From: Methylonatrum sp040877625
GTDB taxonomy: Bacteria > Pseudomonadota > Gammaproteobacteria > Nitrococcales > Aquisalimonadaceae
Assembly: GCA_040877625.1 (NCBI GenBank)
Contig: JBBDNK010000017.1
Coordinates: 38,781 to 102,780 of the forward strand
DNA: 64,000 bases
Reading direction: 5' to 3'
The translations under genes and the position numbers were made by a program. The stretch's first letter is position 1. The number at the start of each line of letters is the position of its first letter. Shown here piece after piece: positions 1 through 7,239 of the stretch. The notes below the pieces were generated by a model. The model ran no database searches, was not told the DNA's origin, and saw nothing but the letters and a program-made list of their open reading frames with translations.

Positions 1-923
1 TCGTTGAGATCGGTACCGCGAAAACGTTCGGGGCGTTCGCCGGTGATTTGCAGAATGGCACCGTTCCAGCGCACATCGCCGCTGGCAACATCGTAGTCAT
101 AAACCATCTGCCCGGGGCGACGGGCATCGAGCCGATACTGACCAACGGCGTCGCGCACCCCGGTGTTCGGCTGGGCGGATGAAGGCAATTGCCAGAAACA
201 GGCACTGACACCGGCAAACCGGCCCGCGGCATCCACAAGCTGCGCCAGCAGGAGCTTGACCGGCACCATGGACTCTTCAGCGCCGACGCAACATACCTGC
301 CCTTGCCAGATACGCGGTTGACCATCAAAACGCGACACCAGTGCGAGCAACTCCGGCGTGCGGTATTCCGCACGGAGCGCACTCATCAGAGGCTGCCCCA
401 GCAGCGTGGCGGCCTCGCATCCGGTGAGCAGATACCAGTCCTCACTCACATGGATGCAGTTACCGTCCATGCCGGTCTGAATCAGTATCTGGCGCGGCGG
501 GGCGTCTTCCCGGAGTGGATCGGCGCCGCTGCCGGTTGGCTGGCGCATATCATAGGAAGCGCGCTCCAACGCCACCACCACGACGGTCCCGTCGCCGGTA
601 TCCGTCACCGGCATGCCGGACACCTGGATGATCTCCGTGCCGCCTCCGGCACGCCGCAGGCGCGTCTGATGGCCGCGAATGCGTTCACCATCGACCAGTA
701 CACGGGCAAAAACCTCGGCCAGGCTGCGCTGCTCGGCGGGTTCAAAGAGCCTCGCCAGCGGGCGAGCGAGCATGTCTTCGCGCCGTCGGTTGGCCAGGAC
801 TTCGAAGGTTTCGTTGACCCAGGTCAGACAGCCGTCCGCGTTCAAACCACAGAGCGCACTGTCCGATCCCGGCAGCACGGACTGCAGGATGGATGTCACC
901 GGACTGACTTCACCGTCATTCAT
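1..923 (-). CDS. multi-PAS sensor protein, C-terminus off the window edge
   Basis: Reading the reverse strand from ATG at 923 gives an open frame of about 307 codons that runs off the left edge. The first PAS-like unit follows the start (SALCGLNADGCLTWVNETFE, then a PAC-like stretch VSGMPVTDTGDGTVVVVALE). A second unit follows (ILIQTGMDGNCIHVSEDWYL), and a third begins at the edge (YDYDVASGDVRWNGAILQIT). No signal peptide or membrane span is visible, so it probably senses in the cytoplasm. The output domain (GGDEF, EAL or histidine kinase) lies outside the window and cannot be named. The next gene inward is on the same strand, 181 bp upstream of the start. Confidence 0.75.
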   Translation of the reverse strand, partial: MNDGEVSPVTSILQSVLPGSDSALCGLNADGCLTWVNETFEVLANRRREDMLARPLARLFEPAEQRSLAEVFARVLVDGERIRGHQTRLRRAGGGTEIIQVSGMPVTDTGDGTVVVVALERASYDMRQPTGSGADPLREDAPPRQILIQTGMDGNCIHVSEDWYLLTGCEAATLLGQPLMSALRAEYRTPELLALVSRFDGQPRIWQGQVCCVGAEESMVPVKLLLAQLVDAAGRFAGVSACFWQLPSSAQPNTGVRDAVGQYRLDARRPGQMVYDYDVASGDVRWNGAILQITGERPERFRGTDLN

Positions 924-1104
924 GGTGCCTCGGCCCCACCCAGCCGCCGCCGACCCTGACCCCGGTTGCCGGTACAGGTGCGATCCCGAACGGGGGCGGT
1001 GTTATCGCTAAGTCCTCGCCTCCGTGCGCCGAATTTCGACCAGAAAGCCATAGTGTATCAGCCACGGTTAACGGTCAACGCGACCCGACGAAACCGACGG
1101 ACGG

Positions 1105-1734
1105 TCAGCCGGAGACATTCGGGTTCAGACTGTAGGTGCCGGTAATGCAGGCTTCCTCGAGCACATGCCCGGCGATGGCGTCCAGAACATCCGGGCCGGT
1201 CAATAGGCCGTCCAGGGGGCAACGTTCGAGATCGGTTGCGTAAAGGGTAAAGTGATAATGATGAATGACGCTGTCGTTCCACGGCGGGCAGGGGCCGTCG
1301 TAACCAAAGTACTGGCCTGCCATATCCGGGTTGTCGGCGAGAAAGCCTGTGTAATCGTTGAGACCATGGCGCAGCCCCTGGGGCGCCTCCGGGCCTGATT
1401 TACCTCCGGGTGTTACACCCCGGGAGAACGCGCCCTCCTCCAGCACCTGCACGGATGGCGGAATGTCTACCAGTACCCAGTGATAAAAATCCACGCGCGG
1501 CAAAGCCTCGGGTATGATTCGGCCTTCCTGATTCACGTCATCCGCCACACCGGGAACGTCCGGGTCATGGCAGATCAGGACCAGCGAGCGCGTTCCCTCG
1601 GGCAGATCACTCCAGGAAAGGTGCGGATTCAGGTTCTCACCAAAACGCATGTGGGTCTGTGGATCCGGTAGACCGAAGGCATTGCGGGCGGGTATGGGCC
1701 GACCATGCTGCAGGCTGTTGCTGACGAGTTTCAT
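1105..1734 (-). CDS. YbhB/YbcL-type (PEBP-like) protein
   Basis: A 209-residue protein of the bacterial phosphatidylethanolamine-binding/Raf-kinase-inhibitor-like family. Family marks are NPHLSWSDLPEGTRSLVLIC near the N-terminus, CHDPDVPG, FYHWVLVDIP, and the ligand-pocket segment YFGYDGPCPPWNDSVIHHYH followed by FTLYATD. It is a little longer than E. coli YbhB (about 158 residues) because of an insertion around residues 75-130. No signal peptide is seen, so it is probably cytoplasmic; the biochemical role of this family in bacteria is unknown. I use ATG at 1734, because a GAGGAG ribosome site sits about 8 bp before it and too close to the GTG at 1740. It stands alone, about 115 bp after the end of ctaB. 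Confidence 0.8.
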   Translation of the reverse strand: MKLVSNSLQHGRPIPARNAFGLPDPQTHMRFGENLNPHLSWSDLPEGTRSLVLICHDPDVPGVADDVNQEGRIIPEALPRVDFYHWVLVDIPPSVQVLEEGAFSRGVTPGGKSGPEAPQGLRHGLNDYTGFLADNPDMAGQYFGYDGPCPPWNDSVIHHYHFTLYATDLERCPLDGLLTGPDVLDAIAGHVLEEACITGTYSLNPNVSG

Positions 1735-1849
1735 GCACACGGCTCCTCATCTCTTCTACCTTCCGCTCAAGAAACCCCTGGCTGACAAGTTCAGCCGATC
1801 GGGGGCTTTTCAGGCCTCATTGTAGACATACAGGGCAGCGGCTGACAGA

Positions 1850-2770
1850 TCAGAAAGGAAGCAATGGCAGGTAATGGTCTACCAGTAACAGGGCGAAAAG
1901 CCCCATCAGGTAGGTGATGGAATAGCTGAACGCCTTCATCGGCAGTGATTCGTCGTCGGACAGACGCATGGCGATGGCGTAATACATGTAGCCGGCGTTC
2001 AGCAGCATGACGCCAACCAGGTAAAGGGTGCCGGCCATTTGCAACGCATAAGGGAGCAGGCTGACACCGACCAGCAGCACCGTATAGAGCAGAATCTGCA
2101 CTTCGGTAAAGCGAACGCCGTGCGTCACCGGCAGCATGGGTATGTGCTCCTGGGCGTATTCATCCCGACGGTGAATTGCCAGGGCCCAGAAGTGTGGCGG
2201 CGTCCATACGAAGATAATCAGAAACAGCAACAGTGCGTGTGGGTCGATAGTGCCGGTCACCGCCGTCCAGCCGAGGACCGGCGGTGCTGCCCCGGCGGCG
2301 CCGCCGATAACGATGTTCTGTGGCGTCGCCCGTTTCAGGTACAGGGTATAGACGAAGGCATAGCCCATCAGGGACAGAAATGTGAGAAACGCGGTGAGCG
2401 GGTTCACCAGAAGATAAAGCATGGCCAGCCCGAGCACGCCGATGGTCGCGGCAAAAATCACCGCGCTGGTGGTCGTGATCGCGCCCTGGGGAAGCGGGCG
2501 ACCGCGGGTACGCAGCATGCGCGCATCGGCCTGACGGTCGACCAGCTGGTTGATGGCCGCCGCGGATGCCGACGCCAGGGCTATGCCGATACTGCCGAAG
2601 ATAAGAGCATTCCAGGGCACCTGTGCCGGCGGCGCGGCCAGCACCATGCCCACAATGGCGGTAAATACCAGCAAAGCAACCACTTTAGGCTTGCAGAGCT
2701 CATAGTAGTCGTGCCAGTTTACTGCCGCCTGCATCGCAATCGTCCGCAAGTTAGTGTCAATCCGGGCCAT
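1850..2770 (-). CDS. ctaB: protoheme IX farnesyltransferase (heme O synthase)
   Basis: UbiA-superfamily membrane prenyltransferase that adds a farnesyl group to heme B to give heme O, the precursor of heme A for the oxidase encoded upstream. The translation has about eight hydrophobic segments. The two Asp-rich signatures are NQLVDRQADARMLRTRGRPL (first aspartate motif) and the conserved loop HFWALAIHRRDEYAQEHIPM (second). The frame is open upstream to a TTG at 2791 that overlaps the ctaA stop; ATG 2770 gives 306 residues, near the family norm, and is used here. It is the last gene of the oxidase assembly run surf1-SCO-like-ctaA-ctaB. Confidence 0.95.
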   Translation of the reverse strand: MARIDTNLRTIAMQAAVNWHDYYELCKPKVVALLVFTAIVGMVLAAPPAQVPWNALIFGSIGIALASASAAAINQLVDRQADARMLRTRGRPLPQGAITTTSAVIFAATIGVLGLAMLYLLVNPLTAFLTFLSLMGYAFVYTLYLKRATPQNIVIGGAAGAAPPVLGWTAVTGTIDPHALLLFLIIFVWTPPHFWALAIHRRDEYAQEHIPMLPVTHGVRFTEVQILLYTVLLVGVSLLPYALQMAGTLYLVGVMLLNAGYMYYAIAMRLSDDESLPMKAFSYSITYLMGLFALLLVDHYLPLLPF

Positions 2771-2787
2771 CCCGCGCGATCCCGTGA

Positions 2788-3825
2788 TCAATAAGCAACC
2801 GTTGCACGGCTATCAGCAGCGGGCGGCAACGGCCGCAGACTATGATAGAGCGTCACCACACTCAACAGCAGCAATGCCGCACCACCATTGTGGGCCACCG
2901 CCAGGGGCAAGGGCAGACTGAGCAGCACATTGGCGATACCCAGGCTCCACTGCACACCCAGCAGCAGCACCATTGCCCATGCGGCGCGGCGCGCGGTTAC
3001 ACCCGCGGCACGTGACCACACCGCCAGGGCCAGCGCCAGGACGGCAAGCGCCGTTAGCACGGCGCCTAGCCGGTGGACGTACTGGATCGCAACCCGTGCC
3101 GGATGATCAAGCACCCCGAACTCATAGTCCACCCCCAGGCCGTGCCAGAGCGTAAACCCCTGAGCGAAGTCGGCTTCGGGCATCCAGGAACCATGGCAGG
3201 TAGGGAAATCCGTACAGGCCAGGGCGGCGTAGTTGGTGCTTACCCAGCCTCCCAGCGCAATCTGGGCGACCACGACCGCCAGCACCACCAAGGCCCATTG
3301 GCGCAGGCCGCCGGCTGCCGGCTCCGGCTGCGGGGCCAGGAAGCGGCCCTGGCGCAACGTCAGCCACCATAACAGCACCACGGTGGTCATGCCGCCCAGC
3401 AGATGCATCGATACAATCAGCGGCTTGAGCTGCCAGGTTACCGTCCACATGCCGAGTACGGACTGAATAATGATCAACACCAGTAACAGTGCCGGAAGCA
3501 GGAGCGGCTGCGCCGGGTTGCGCCGTTGCCGCACCGCCATCAGCGCCAGGCCGAGGACCATCAGGCCCAGTGTTCCGGCAGCATAGCGATGAATCATCTC
3601 CTTCCAGGCCTTGCCCACCTCGACGGCACGTTGCGGATAGGCAAGATTGGCCGCGGTAATCGACTCGTCCGTTTGCGGCACCCCCAGCAGCATGCCGTAG
3701 CAGCCCGGCCAGTCGGGGCATCCCAGGCCCGCATCTTCCAGCCGCACCCAGGCGCCGAGCAGGATCACTACCAACGTGAGACACGCGGCTGACAGGGACA
3801 GCCGGAAAAATCCGCGATCAGTCAT
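2788..3825 (-). CDS. ctaA: heme A synthase (COX15/CtaA family)
   Basis: A 345-residue integral membrane protein with about eight hydrophobic helices; it oxidises heme O to heme A. Visible COX15 marks are LGAWVRLEDAGLGCPDWPGC after the first helix, a histidine in MIHRYAAGTLG, a second in SMHLLGGMTTVV, the repeat half GGWVSTNYAALACTDFPTCH, and QYVHRLGAVLTALA. The paired cysteines in both periplasmic loops are the redox pair known in this family. The start ATG overlaps the upstream SCO-like gene by 8 bp and the stop lies next to ctaB, so the three genes are translationally linked. Heme A is the cofactor of the CtaD product encoded nearby. Confidence 0.95.
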   Translation of the reverse strand: MTDRGFFRLSLSAACLTLVVILLGAWVRLEDAGLGCPDWPGCYGMLLGVPQTDESITAANLAYPQRAVEVGKAWKEMIHRYAAGTLGLMVLGLALMAVRQRRNPAQPLLLPALLLVLIIIQSVLGMWTVTWQLKPLIVSMHLLGGMTTVVLLWWLTLRQGRFLAPQPEPAAGGLRQWALVVLAVVVAQIALGGWVSTNYAALACTDFPTCHGSWMPEADFAQGFTLWHGLGVDYEFGVLDHPARVAIQYVHRLGAVLTALAVLALALAVWSRAAGVTARRAAWAMVLLLGVQWSLGIANVLLSLPLPLAVAHNGGAALLLLSVVTLYHSLRPLPPAADSRATVAY

Positions 3826-4441
3826 GATTTCCGTCTTCCTCGGTTACGCCCTGGAGTCGCTCCAGGTCGACATTCGACAGGCGCAGCAGGCGCTTCATGT
3901 CCTGCAGCAGGCCACCGGAATCGAGTGGCTCCGGGTACACCATCATGCGATAGGCGCCAGTGTCGATCAGGGACACATGAACAGGCGCATCGGCCGGTAG
4001 ACGCATCGACGGCAGCATGGCGCTGTCGCCGCGATAGACGGTGAGATCCGGATGCGCGTCGAGGTCACGGCCATTCAGACCGGGTACGCCCTCGGGCATC
4101 AGGAGAACGCGGCGGGTACGATCCGTATGCTGAGCCAGGGCCAGCCTGGCTTGTCGCGTCTGCACCAGGCGCTCAAGGCAGTCGGCCTCACAAGCGCCGT
4201 GACTGACAATGAGAATGGTCCACTTGCCGCGCAGGATATCCGCGTCGACCGGGATGCCGGTGTCGGTGAGCAAGCGCCCCTCGATGCGCTGCGGCGGCAC
4301 GAGGAGTTCGCCGTGGTTGGCGGTATCGGTCGGTTGCCAACCACTGAAGAACAGTGTCCAGGCGATGGTCGCGGGAACCAGGAACGCAGCCAGCAGAAGT
4401 ATGAGAGGCCATGGTGGACCCTTGCGTTTACTGGTGCTCAT
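3818..4441 (-). CDS. SCO-like membrane-anchored thioredoxin-fold protein of the oxidase locus
   Basis: About 207 residues with one N-terminal membrane anchor (residues about 12-34: LILLLAAFLVPATIAWTLFF) and a periplasmic domain. The segment KWTILIVSHGACEADCLERL carries a C-x3-C pair in the position where SCO1/SenC copper chaperones carry theirs, and VHVSLIDTGAYRMMVYP resembles the C-terminal strand region. It is shorter than typical SCO proteins, and I do not see the usual distal His-containing loop. Position between surf1 and ctaA, with overlaps on both sides, argues for a role in copper-site assembly or redox control of the oxidase; that is inference. ATG 4441 is chosen over a GTG at 4453, which is too close to the GGAGG. 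Confidence 0.75.
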   Translation of the reverse strand: MSTSKRKGPPWPLILLLAAFLVPATIAWTLFFSGWQPTDTANHGELLVPPQRIEGRLLTDTGIPVDADILRGKWTILIVSHGACEADCLERLVQTRQARLALAQHTDRTRRVLLMPEGVPGLNGRDLDAHPDLTVYRGDSAMLPSMRLPADAPVHVSLIDTGAYRMMVYPEPLDSGGLLQDMKRLLRLSNVDLERLQGVTEEDGNHD

Positions 4442-5180
4442 GTTCGCCGCCACGCCTCCGCCTGGTGTTTACCGCGATATAGATGATGGCCAATGTGGCC
4501 GCCAGACCGAACCACTGGAACGCATATCCCCGATTTCGCTCGGGTCCGAAACCCGCTGGATGCTCGGGGCGCCATGATCGCAGATAGCCACCCTCGGCGC
4601 TCTCGTCCAGCCGAAGAACCACGGGCATCAGTGGATAATCCAACCGTGCCTCAAGCTCTTCATAATCCACGTACTGCACGCGCAGAGGCCAACCCTGCTC
4701 GCCGTCCGCGATTCCACCCAGGCGGATTCCAGTGGCCGGCCCCTGGTCGAGATGACCGCTGACGGTGGTTACATCCCCCGGTGCGGGCACGGAGGGCAGA
4801 TCAGCGCGCATGGATTCCGAGCGCACCCAGCCGCGGTCCACAAGTACTGCCGCCTTGCGCCCTTCCAGGCGAAACGGTGTTAACACCTGATAACCCACTT
4901 GCCGGTTACGCGTCTGGTTATCCAGCAGAAACTGGTGGTGTGTATCGTAGCGCCCGCGCGCCTCCGCAAGCCGGAAGAGATCACCTTCCGGGTCGGGATT
5001 GTCCCGATTGAGCACGAGCGCGGGCGACAGGGCACGCGCATCAAACGCGGCCAGTGCCTGCTCCTTTTGCTCGGCACGATCAAGCTGCCAGAACCCAAGC
5101 AACACCAGAATCGGCAACGTCAGTAGCGTTGCCAGCGTCGGTATGCGCCCGGGCCGGAACTGAAACATGCCTGCCTGCAT
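4428..5180 (-). CDS. SURF1 family cytochrome oxidase assembly protein
   Basis: A 250-residue inner-membrane protein with the SURF1 plan: one helix near each end (residues about 13-30 and 220-238) enclosing a periplasmic domain. Family marks are the opening LPILVLLGFWQLDRAEQKEQ, then GRYDTHHQFLLDNQ, AVLVDRGWVRSE, VSGHLDQGP, and the closing NRGYAFQWFGLAATLAIIYI. SURF1 proteins help insert heme A into subunit I. Start ATG 5180 has a GGGGAG site 9 bp upstream. The gene heads the assembly sub-operon surf1-SCO-like-ctaA-ctaB and is divergent from the small DUF2909-type gene at 5307. Confidence 0.92.
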   Translation of the reverse strand: MQAGMFQFRPGRIPTLATLLTLPILVLLGFWQLDRAEQKEQALAAFDARALSPALVLNRDNPDPEGDLFRLAEARGRYDTHHQFLLDNQTRNRQVGYQVLTPFRLEGRKAAVLVDRGWVRSESMRADLPSVPAPGDVTTVSGHLDQGPATGIRLGGIADGEQGWPLRVQYVDYEELEARLDYPLMPVVLRLDESAEGGYLRSWRPEHPAGFGPERNRGYAFQWFGLAATLAIIYIAVNTRRRRGGEHEHQ

Positions 5181-5221
5181 GACGTGACGCTCCCCGAAAA
5201 GAGATGAGCCGACCGCAACAA

Positions 5222-5250
5222 TTGGGTGTGGCCGGGGTCGCCGTTATACT
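5222..5250 (+). promoter_or_regulatory. candidate sigma-70 promoter for the DUF2909-type gene
   Basis: TTGGGT at 5222-5227 and TATACT at 5245-5250 are separated by 17 bp. The -10 is a 5/6 match and the -35 matches only TTG. It lies 57 bp before the ATG at 5307, in the gap between that gene and divergent surf1. Confidence 0.45.
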
Positions 5251-5306
5251 CATGTGCTGACCTGCACGCCAGGCGATCCGCGCCTCTTTCGCCCAACGGA
5301 TTCACT

Positions 5307-5528
5307 ATGACCTTAGCCATCAAGATCGCCGTCATTCTGGCCCTGCTGGCCATCATTGCCAGCCTCGCCTGCGGTGCCGTCTTTCTCGTCCGCGACAGGA
5401 GCGGTTCGAAGCGCGTGGTTCGAGCGCTCACTCTTCGCATCACGCTGTCGGTCGCGTTGTTTCTGGTGCTGGTTACCCTGGTGATGACCGGTGTCCTGGT
5501 GCCGAATGATCCGTTCTACCCCAGGTAA
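5307..5528 (+). CDS. twin-transmembrane protein (DUF2909-like)
   Basis: A 73-residue protein with two hydrophobic helices, residues about 4-28 (IKIAVILALLAIIASLACGA) and 44-65 (ITLSVALFLVLVTLVMTGVL), joined by a short basic loop RDRSGSKRVVRALTLR. Small twin-TM proteins of this kind (DUF2909) are commonly found between surf1 and ctaE in gammaproteobacterial oxidase loci. Function is unknown; an accessory role in oxidase biogenesis is inference. It is the only gene of the locus on the + strand and has its own candidate promoter at 5222-5250. The upstream in-frame extension to 5226 is rejected because it lacks hydrophobic or family character. Confidence 0.8.
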   Translation: MTLAIKIAVILALLAIIASLACGAVFLVRDRSGSKRVVRALTLRITLSVALFLVLVTLVMTGVLVPNDPFYPR

Positions 5529-5570
5529 ACGAATCGGCTCACCAAATTGCACCGGCCTGACGACGCGAAC

Positions 5571-5601
5571 GTGCCCGGAGTTTATCGCAAACTCCGGGCA
5601 C
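5571..5601. terminator. hairpin terminator between convergent DUF2909-type gene and ctaE
   Basis: A perfect 13-bp stem (5571-5583 and 5589-5601, GTGCCCGGAGTTT against its complement) with a 5-nt loop sits between two convergent genes. There is no long T run on either side, so it is either a weak bidirectional terminator or a 3' end stabiliser. Confidence 0.7.
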
Positions 5602-5644
5602 GGTGATTTCGTGAGACAACCATGCGGGCGGAGAGTACCGTCCC

Positions 5645-6505
5645 TCAGATCAGATACACAAAAACGTACAGTCCCAGCCAGACCACGTCCACAAAGTGCC
5701 AGTACCACGCGGCTGCTTCAAATCCGAAGTGGTTATCCGCGGTGAAATGGCCTCTGATTACCCGCAGCAGGATCACGAACAACGTGAACGCGCCCAGGGT
5801 CACATGCAGGCCATGAAAACCGGTCAGCATGAAAAAGGTGGAACCGTAAATACCGGTATCCATGCGCAGGTTGAGGTCCTGATAGGCATGGATGTATTCA
5901 TAACTCTGCACGCACATGAATATGGCGCCGAGCAGCACGGTGGCAGCCAGTCCCGCGATCACCTTGCCGCGGTGATTCTCCTTGATGGCATGGTGAGCGA
6001 TCGTCAACGTTACGCCGGACGTCAGCAGAATCAGGGTGTTGATGGTCGGCAGCGCCCACGGACCCATGGCCTGATAGTCGAGGTCCATCAGGCCGGGGCC
6101 GGCGGTCGGCCACGCCAGGGTCACCGAATCCCACAGGAAACGGCTGGTGAGCGGATCGTCGCCGCCGAGCCAGGGGATGGAGAACACGCGGGCATAGAAC
6201 AGGGCGCCGAAAAAGGCGCCGAAGAACATGACCTCGGAAAAAATGAACCAGGCCATGCCCTGCCGGAAGGAGAGGTCGACCTGAACGTTGTACTTGCCCG
6301 CCACGCTTTCATGGATGACATCCCGGAACCACATGACGGTCATGATGATCGTAATGACGGCGCCGACAAGCATCACCGGCATACCCCAATTGCCGCCATT
6401 GAGGTAATTGGAGAAACCGACCGCGAGCAGCAACATGCCAGGAACACCGAATACCGGCCAACGGCTGTCGTGGGGTACGTAATAGGTGTCTTGCGATTGA
6501 CTCAT
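5645..6505 (-). CDS. ctaE: cytochrome c oxidase subunit III
   Basis: A 286-residue seven-helix membrane protein. Diagnostic segments are WPVFGVPGMLLLAVGFSNYL at the N-terminus, FRDVIHESVAGKYNVQVDLS, GMAWFIFSEVMFFGAFFGAL, LLTSGVTLTIAHHAI, STFFMLTGFHGLHVTLGAF, and FEAAAWYWHFVDVVWLGLYV near the C-terminus. The glutamates and histidines in the last three match the conserved lipid-binding and structural residues of subunit III. A good AAGGGGATAGAAACA ribosome site precedes the ATG. The gene lies 23 bp after cox11, and its transcript probably ends at the hairpin at 5571-5601. Confidence 0.97.
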   Translation of the reverse strand: MSQSQDTYYVPHDSRWPVFGVPGMLLLAVGFSNYLNGGNWGMPVMLVGAVITIIMTVMWFRDVIHESVAGKYNVQVDLSFRQGMAWFIFSEVMFFGAFFGALFYARVFSIPWLGGDDPLTSRFLWDSVTLAWPTAGPGLMDLDYQAMGPWALPTINTLILLTSGVTLTIAHHAIKENHRGKVIAGLAATVLLGAIFMCVQSYEYIHAYQDLNLRMDTGIYGSTFFMLTGFHGLHVTLGAFTLFVILLRVIRGHFTADNHFGFEAAAWYWHFVDVVWLGLYVFVYLI

Positions 6506-6528
6506 TGTTTCTATCCCCTTGGGCCAGG

Positions 6529-7119
6529 TCAGCGGGCGCTGGAATGCAGCCTGGCGGCGTTCTCGTCAAATTCCGGCACGTCTCCGTCACCCAGATCGAA
6601 GAGCGTATATGAAAGCGTCAGCGTCGTCGTGCGTTCCGGCAACGCCGGGTCCACGTAGAAGGTGACCGGCATCTCCCTGCCCTGTCCACCCTCGAAGGCC
6701 TGCTCGGTGAAACAGAAGCATTCCGTCTTGTGGAAGTGCCGCCCGGCGGTACCGGGGGCGACGCTCGGCACGATCTGACTGACCGTATCCCGGTCGCGCA
6801 TGTTCTCCGCATAGAAATAAGCGGTATAAAGCTCACCGGGTTTTACCTCCATCCGAGTCTGCCTCGGCCGGAAGGTCCACGGCCTGCTTTCATTCACGGT
6901 GGCCACGAACTCCACCGTGACGGTCCGGTCGGTATTTGACCCGGCCGACACCGGCGCCTGGGCGGCATTGCCGGATACAAAGCCGTTGAAGCCGGTTATT
7001 TCACAGATCACCTGATACATCGGGACCAGGGCGAAGCCAAAGGCAAACATGGCCACTGCAACCAGCAGCAAGCGGGTGACCGTACGCTGTGTTCGCAGCT
7101 GTGTGGTCTGCTCACTCAT
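6529..7119 (-). CDS. ctaG: cytochrome c oxidase assembly protein CtaG (COX11 family)
   Basis: A 196-residue protein with one N-terminal membrane helix (residues about 14-34) and a periplasmic domain. COX11 signatures are LVPMYQVICEITGFNG just after the helix, FRPRQTRMEVKPGELYTAYF, and the copper-binding HFHKTECFCFTEQAFEGGQG, with the CFCF motif. It delivers copper to the CuB site of subunit I. The ATG overlaps the stop of the 40-codon gene upstream (ATGA overlap). The name ctaG is used in the COX11 sense, not the unrelated Bacillus CtaG. Confidence 0.95.
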   Translation of the reverse strand: MSEQTTQLRTQRTVTRLLLVAVAMFAFGFALVPMYQVICEITGFNGFVSGNAAQAPVSAGSNTDRTVTVEFVATVNESRPWTFRPRQTRMEVKPGELYTAYFYAENMRDRDTVSQIVPSVAPGTAGRHFHKTECFCFTEQAFEGGQGREMPVTFYVDPALPERTTTLTLSYTLFDLGDGDVPEFDENAARLHSSAR

Positions 7120-7238
7120 TTCGTGACCTGTACCAGTATGAAGCCGACATAAAGGCCCACTGCAATCAGGCCGAGCACGACAGCGGTGGCGATGACACCC
7201 CGCCGCCGAACCCGCTGCGAATGTTCGTCCTTGCTCAC
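7116..7238 (-). CDS. 40-residue single-pass protein, cytochrome oxidase small assembly protein-like
   Basis: A small frame starts with GTG at 7238, one base after the ctaD stop codon, and ends in the ATGA overlap with cox11. The product has a charged N-terminus (SKDEHSQRVRRRG) and one membrane helix (VIATAVVLGLIAVGLYVGFI) ending LVQVTK. Tight fit between ctaD and cox11, N-in topology by the positive-inside rule, and the frequency of such micro-genes at this spot in other proteobacterial oxidase loci support a real gene. The GTG start and weak ribosome site (it would be reached by termination-reinitiation from ctaD) are the main doubts. Confidence 0.75.
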   Translation of the reverse strand: MSKDEHSQRVRRRGVIATAVVLGLIAVGLYVGFILVQVTK

Positions 7239-7239
7239 G

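Noticed and set aside
5696..6658. 320-codon frame antisense to ctaE and cox11
   Set aside because: Low-complexity His/Gln/Glu shadow of two well-identified oxidase genes.
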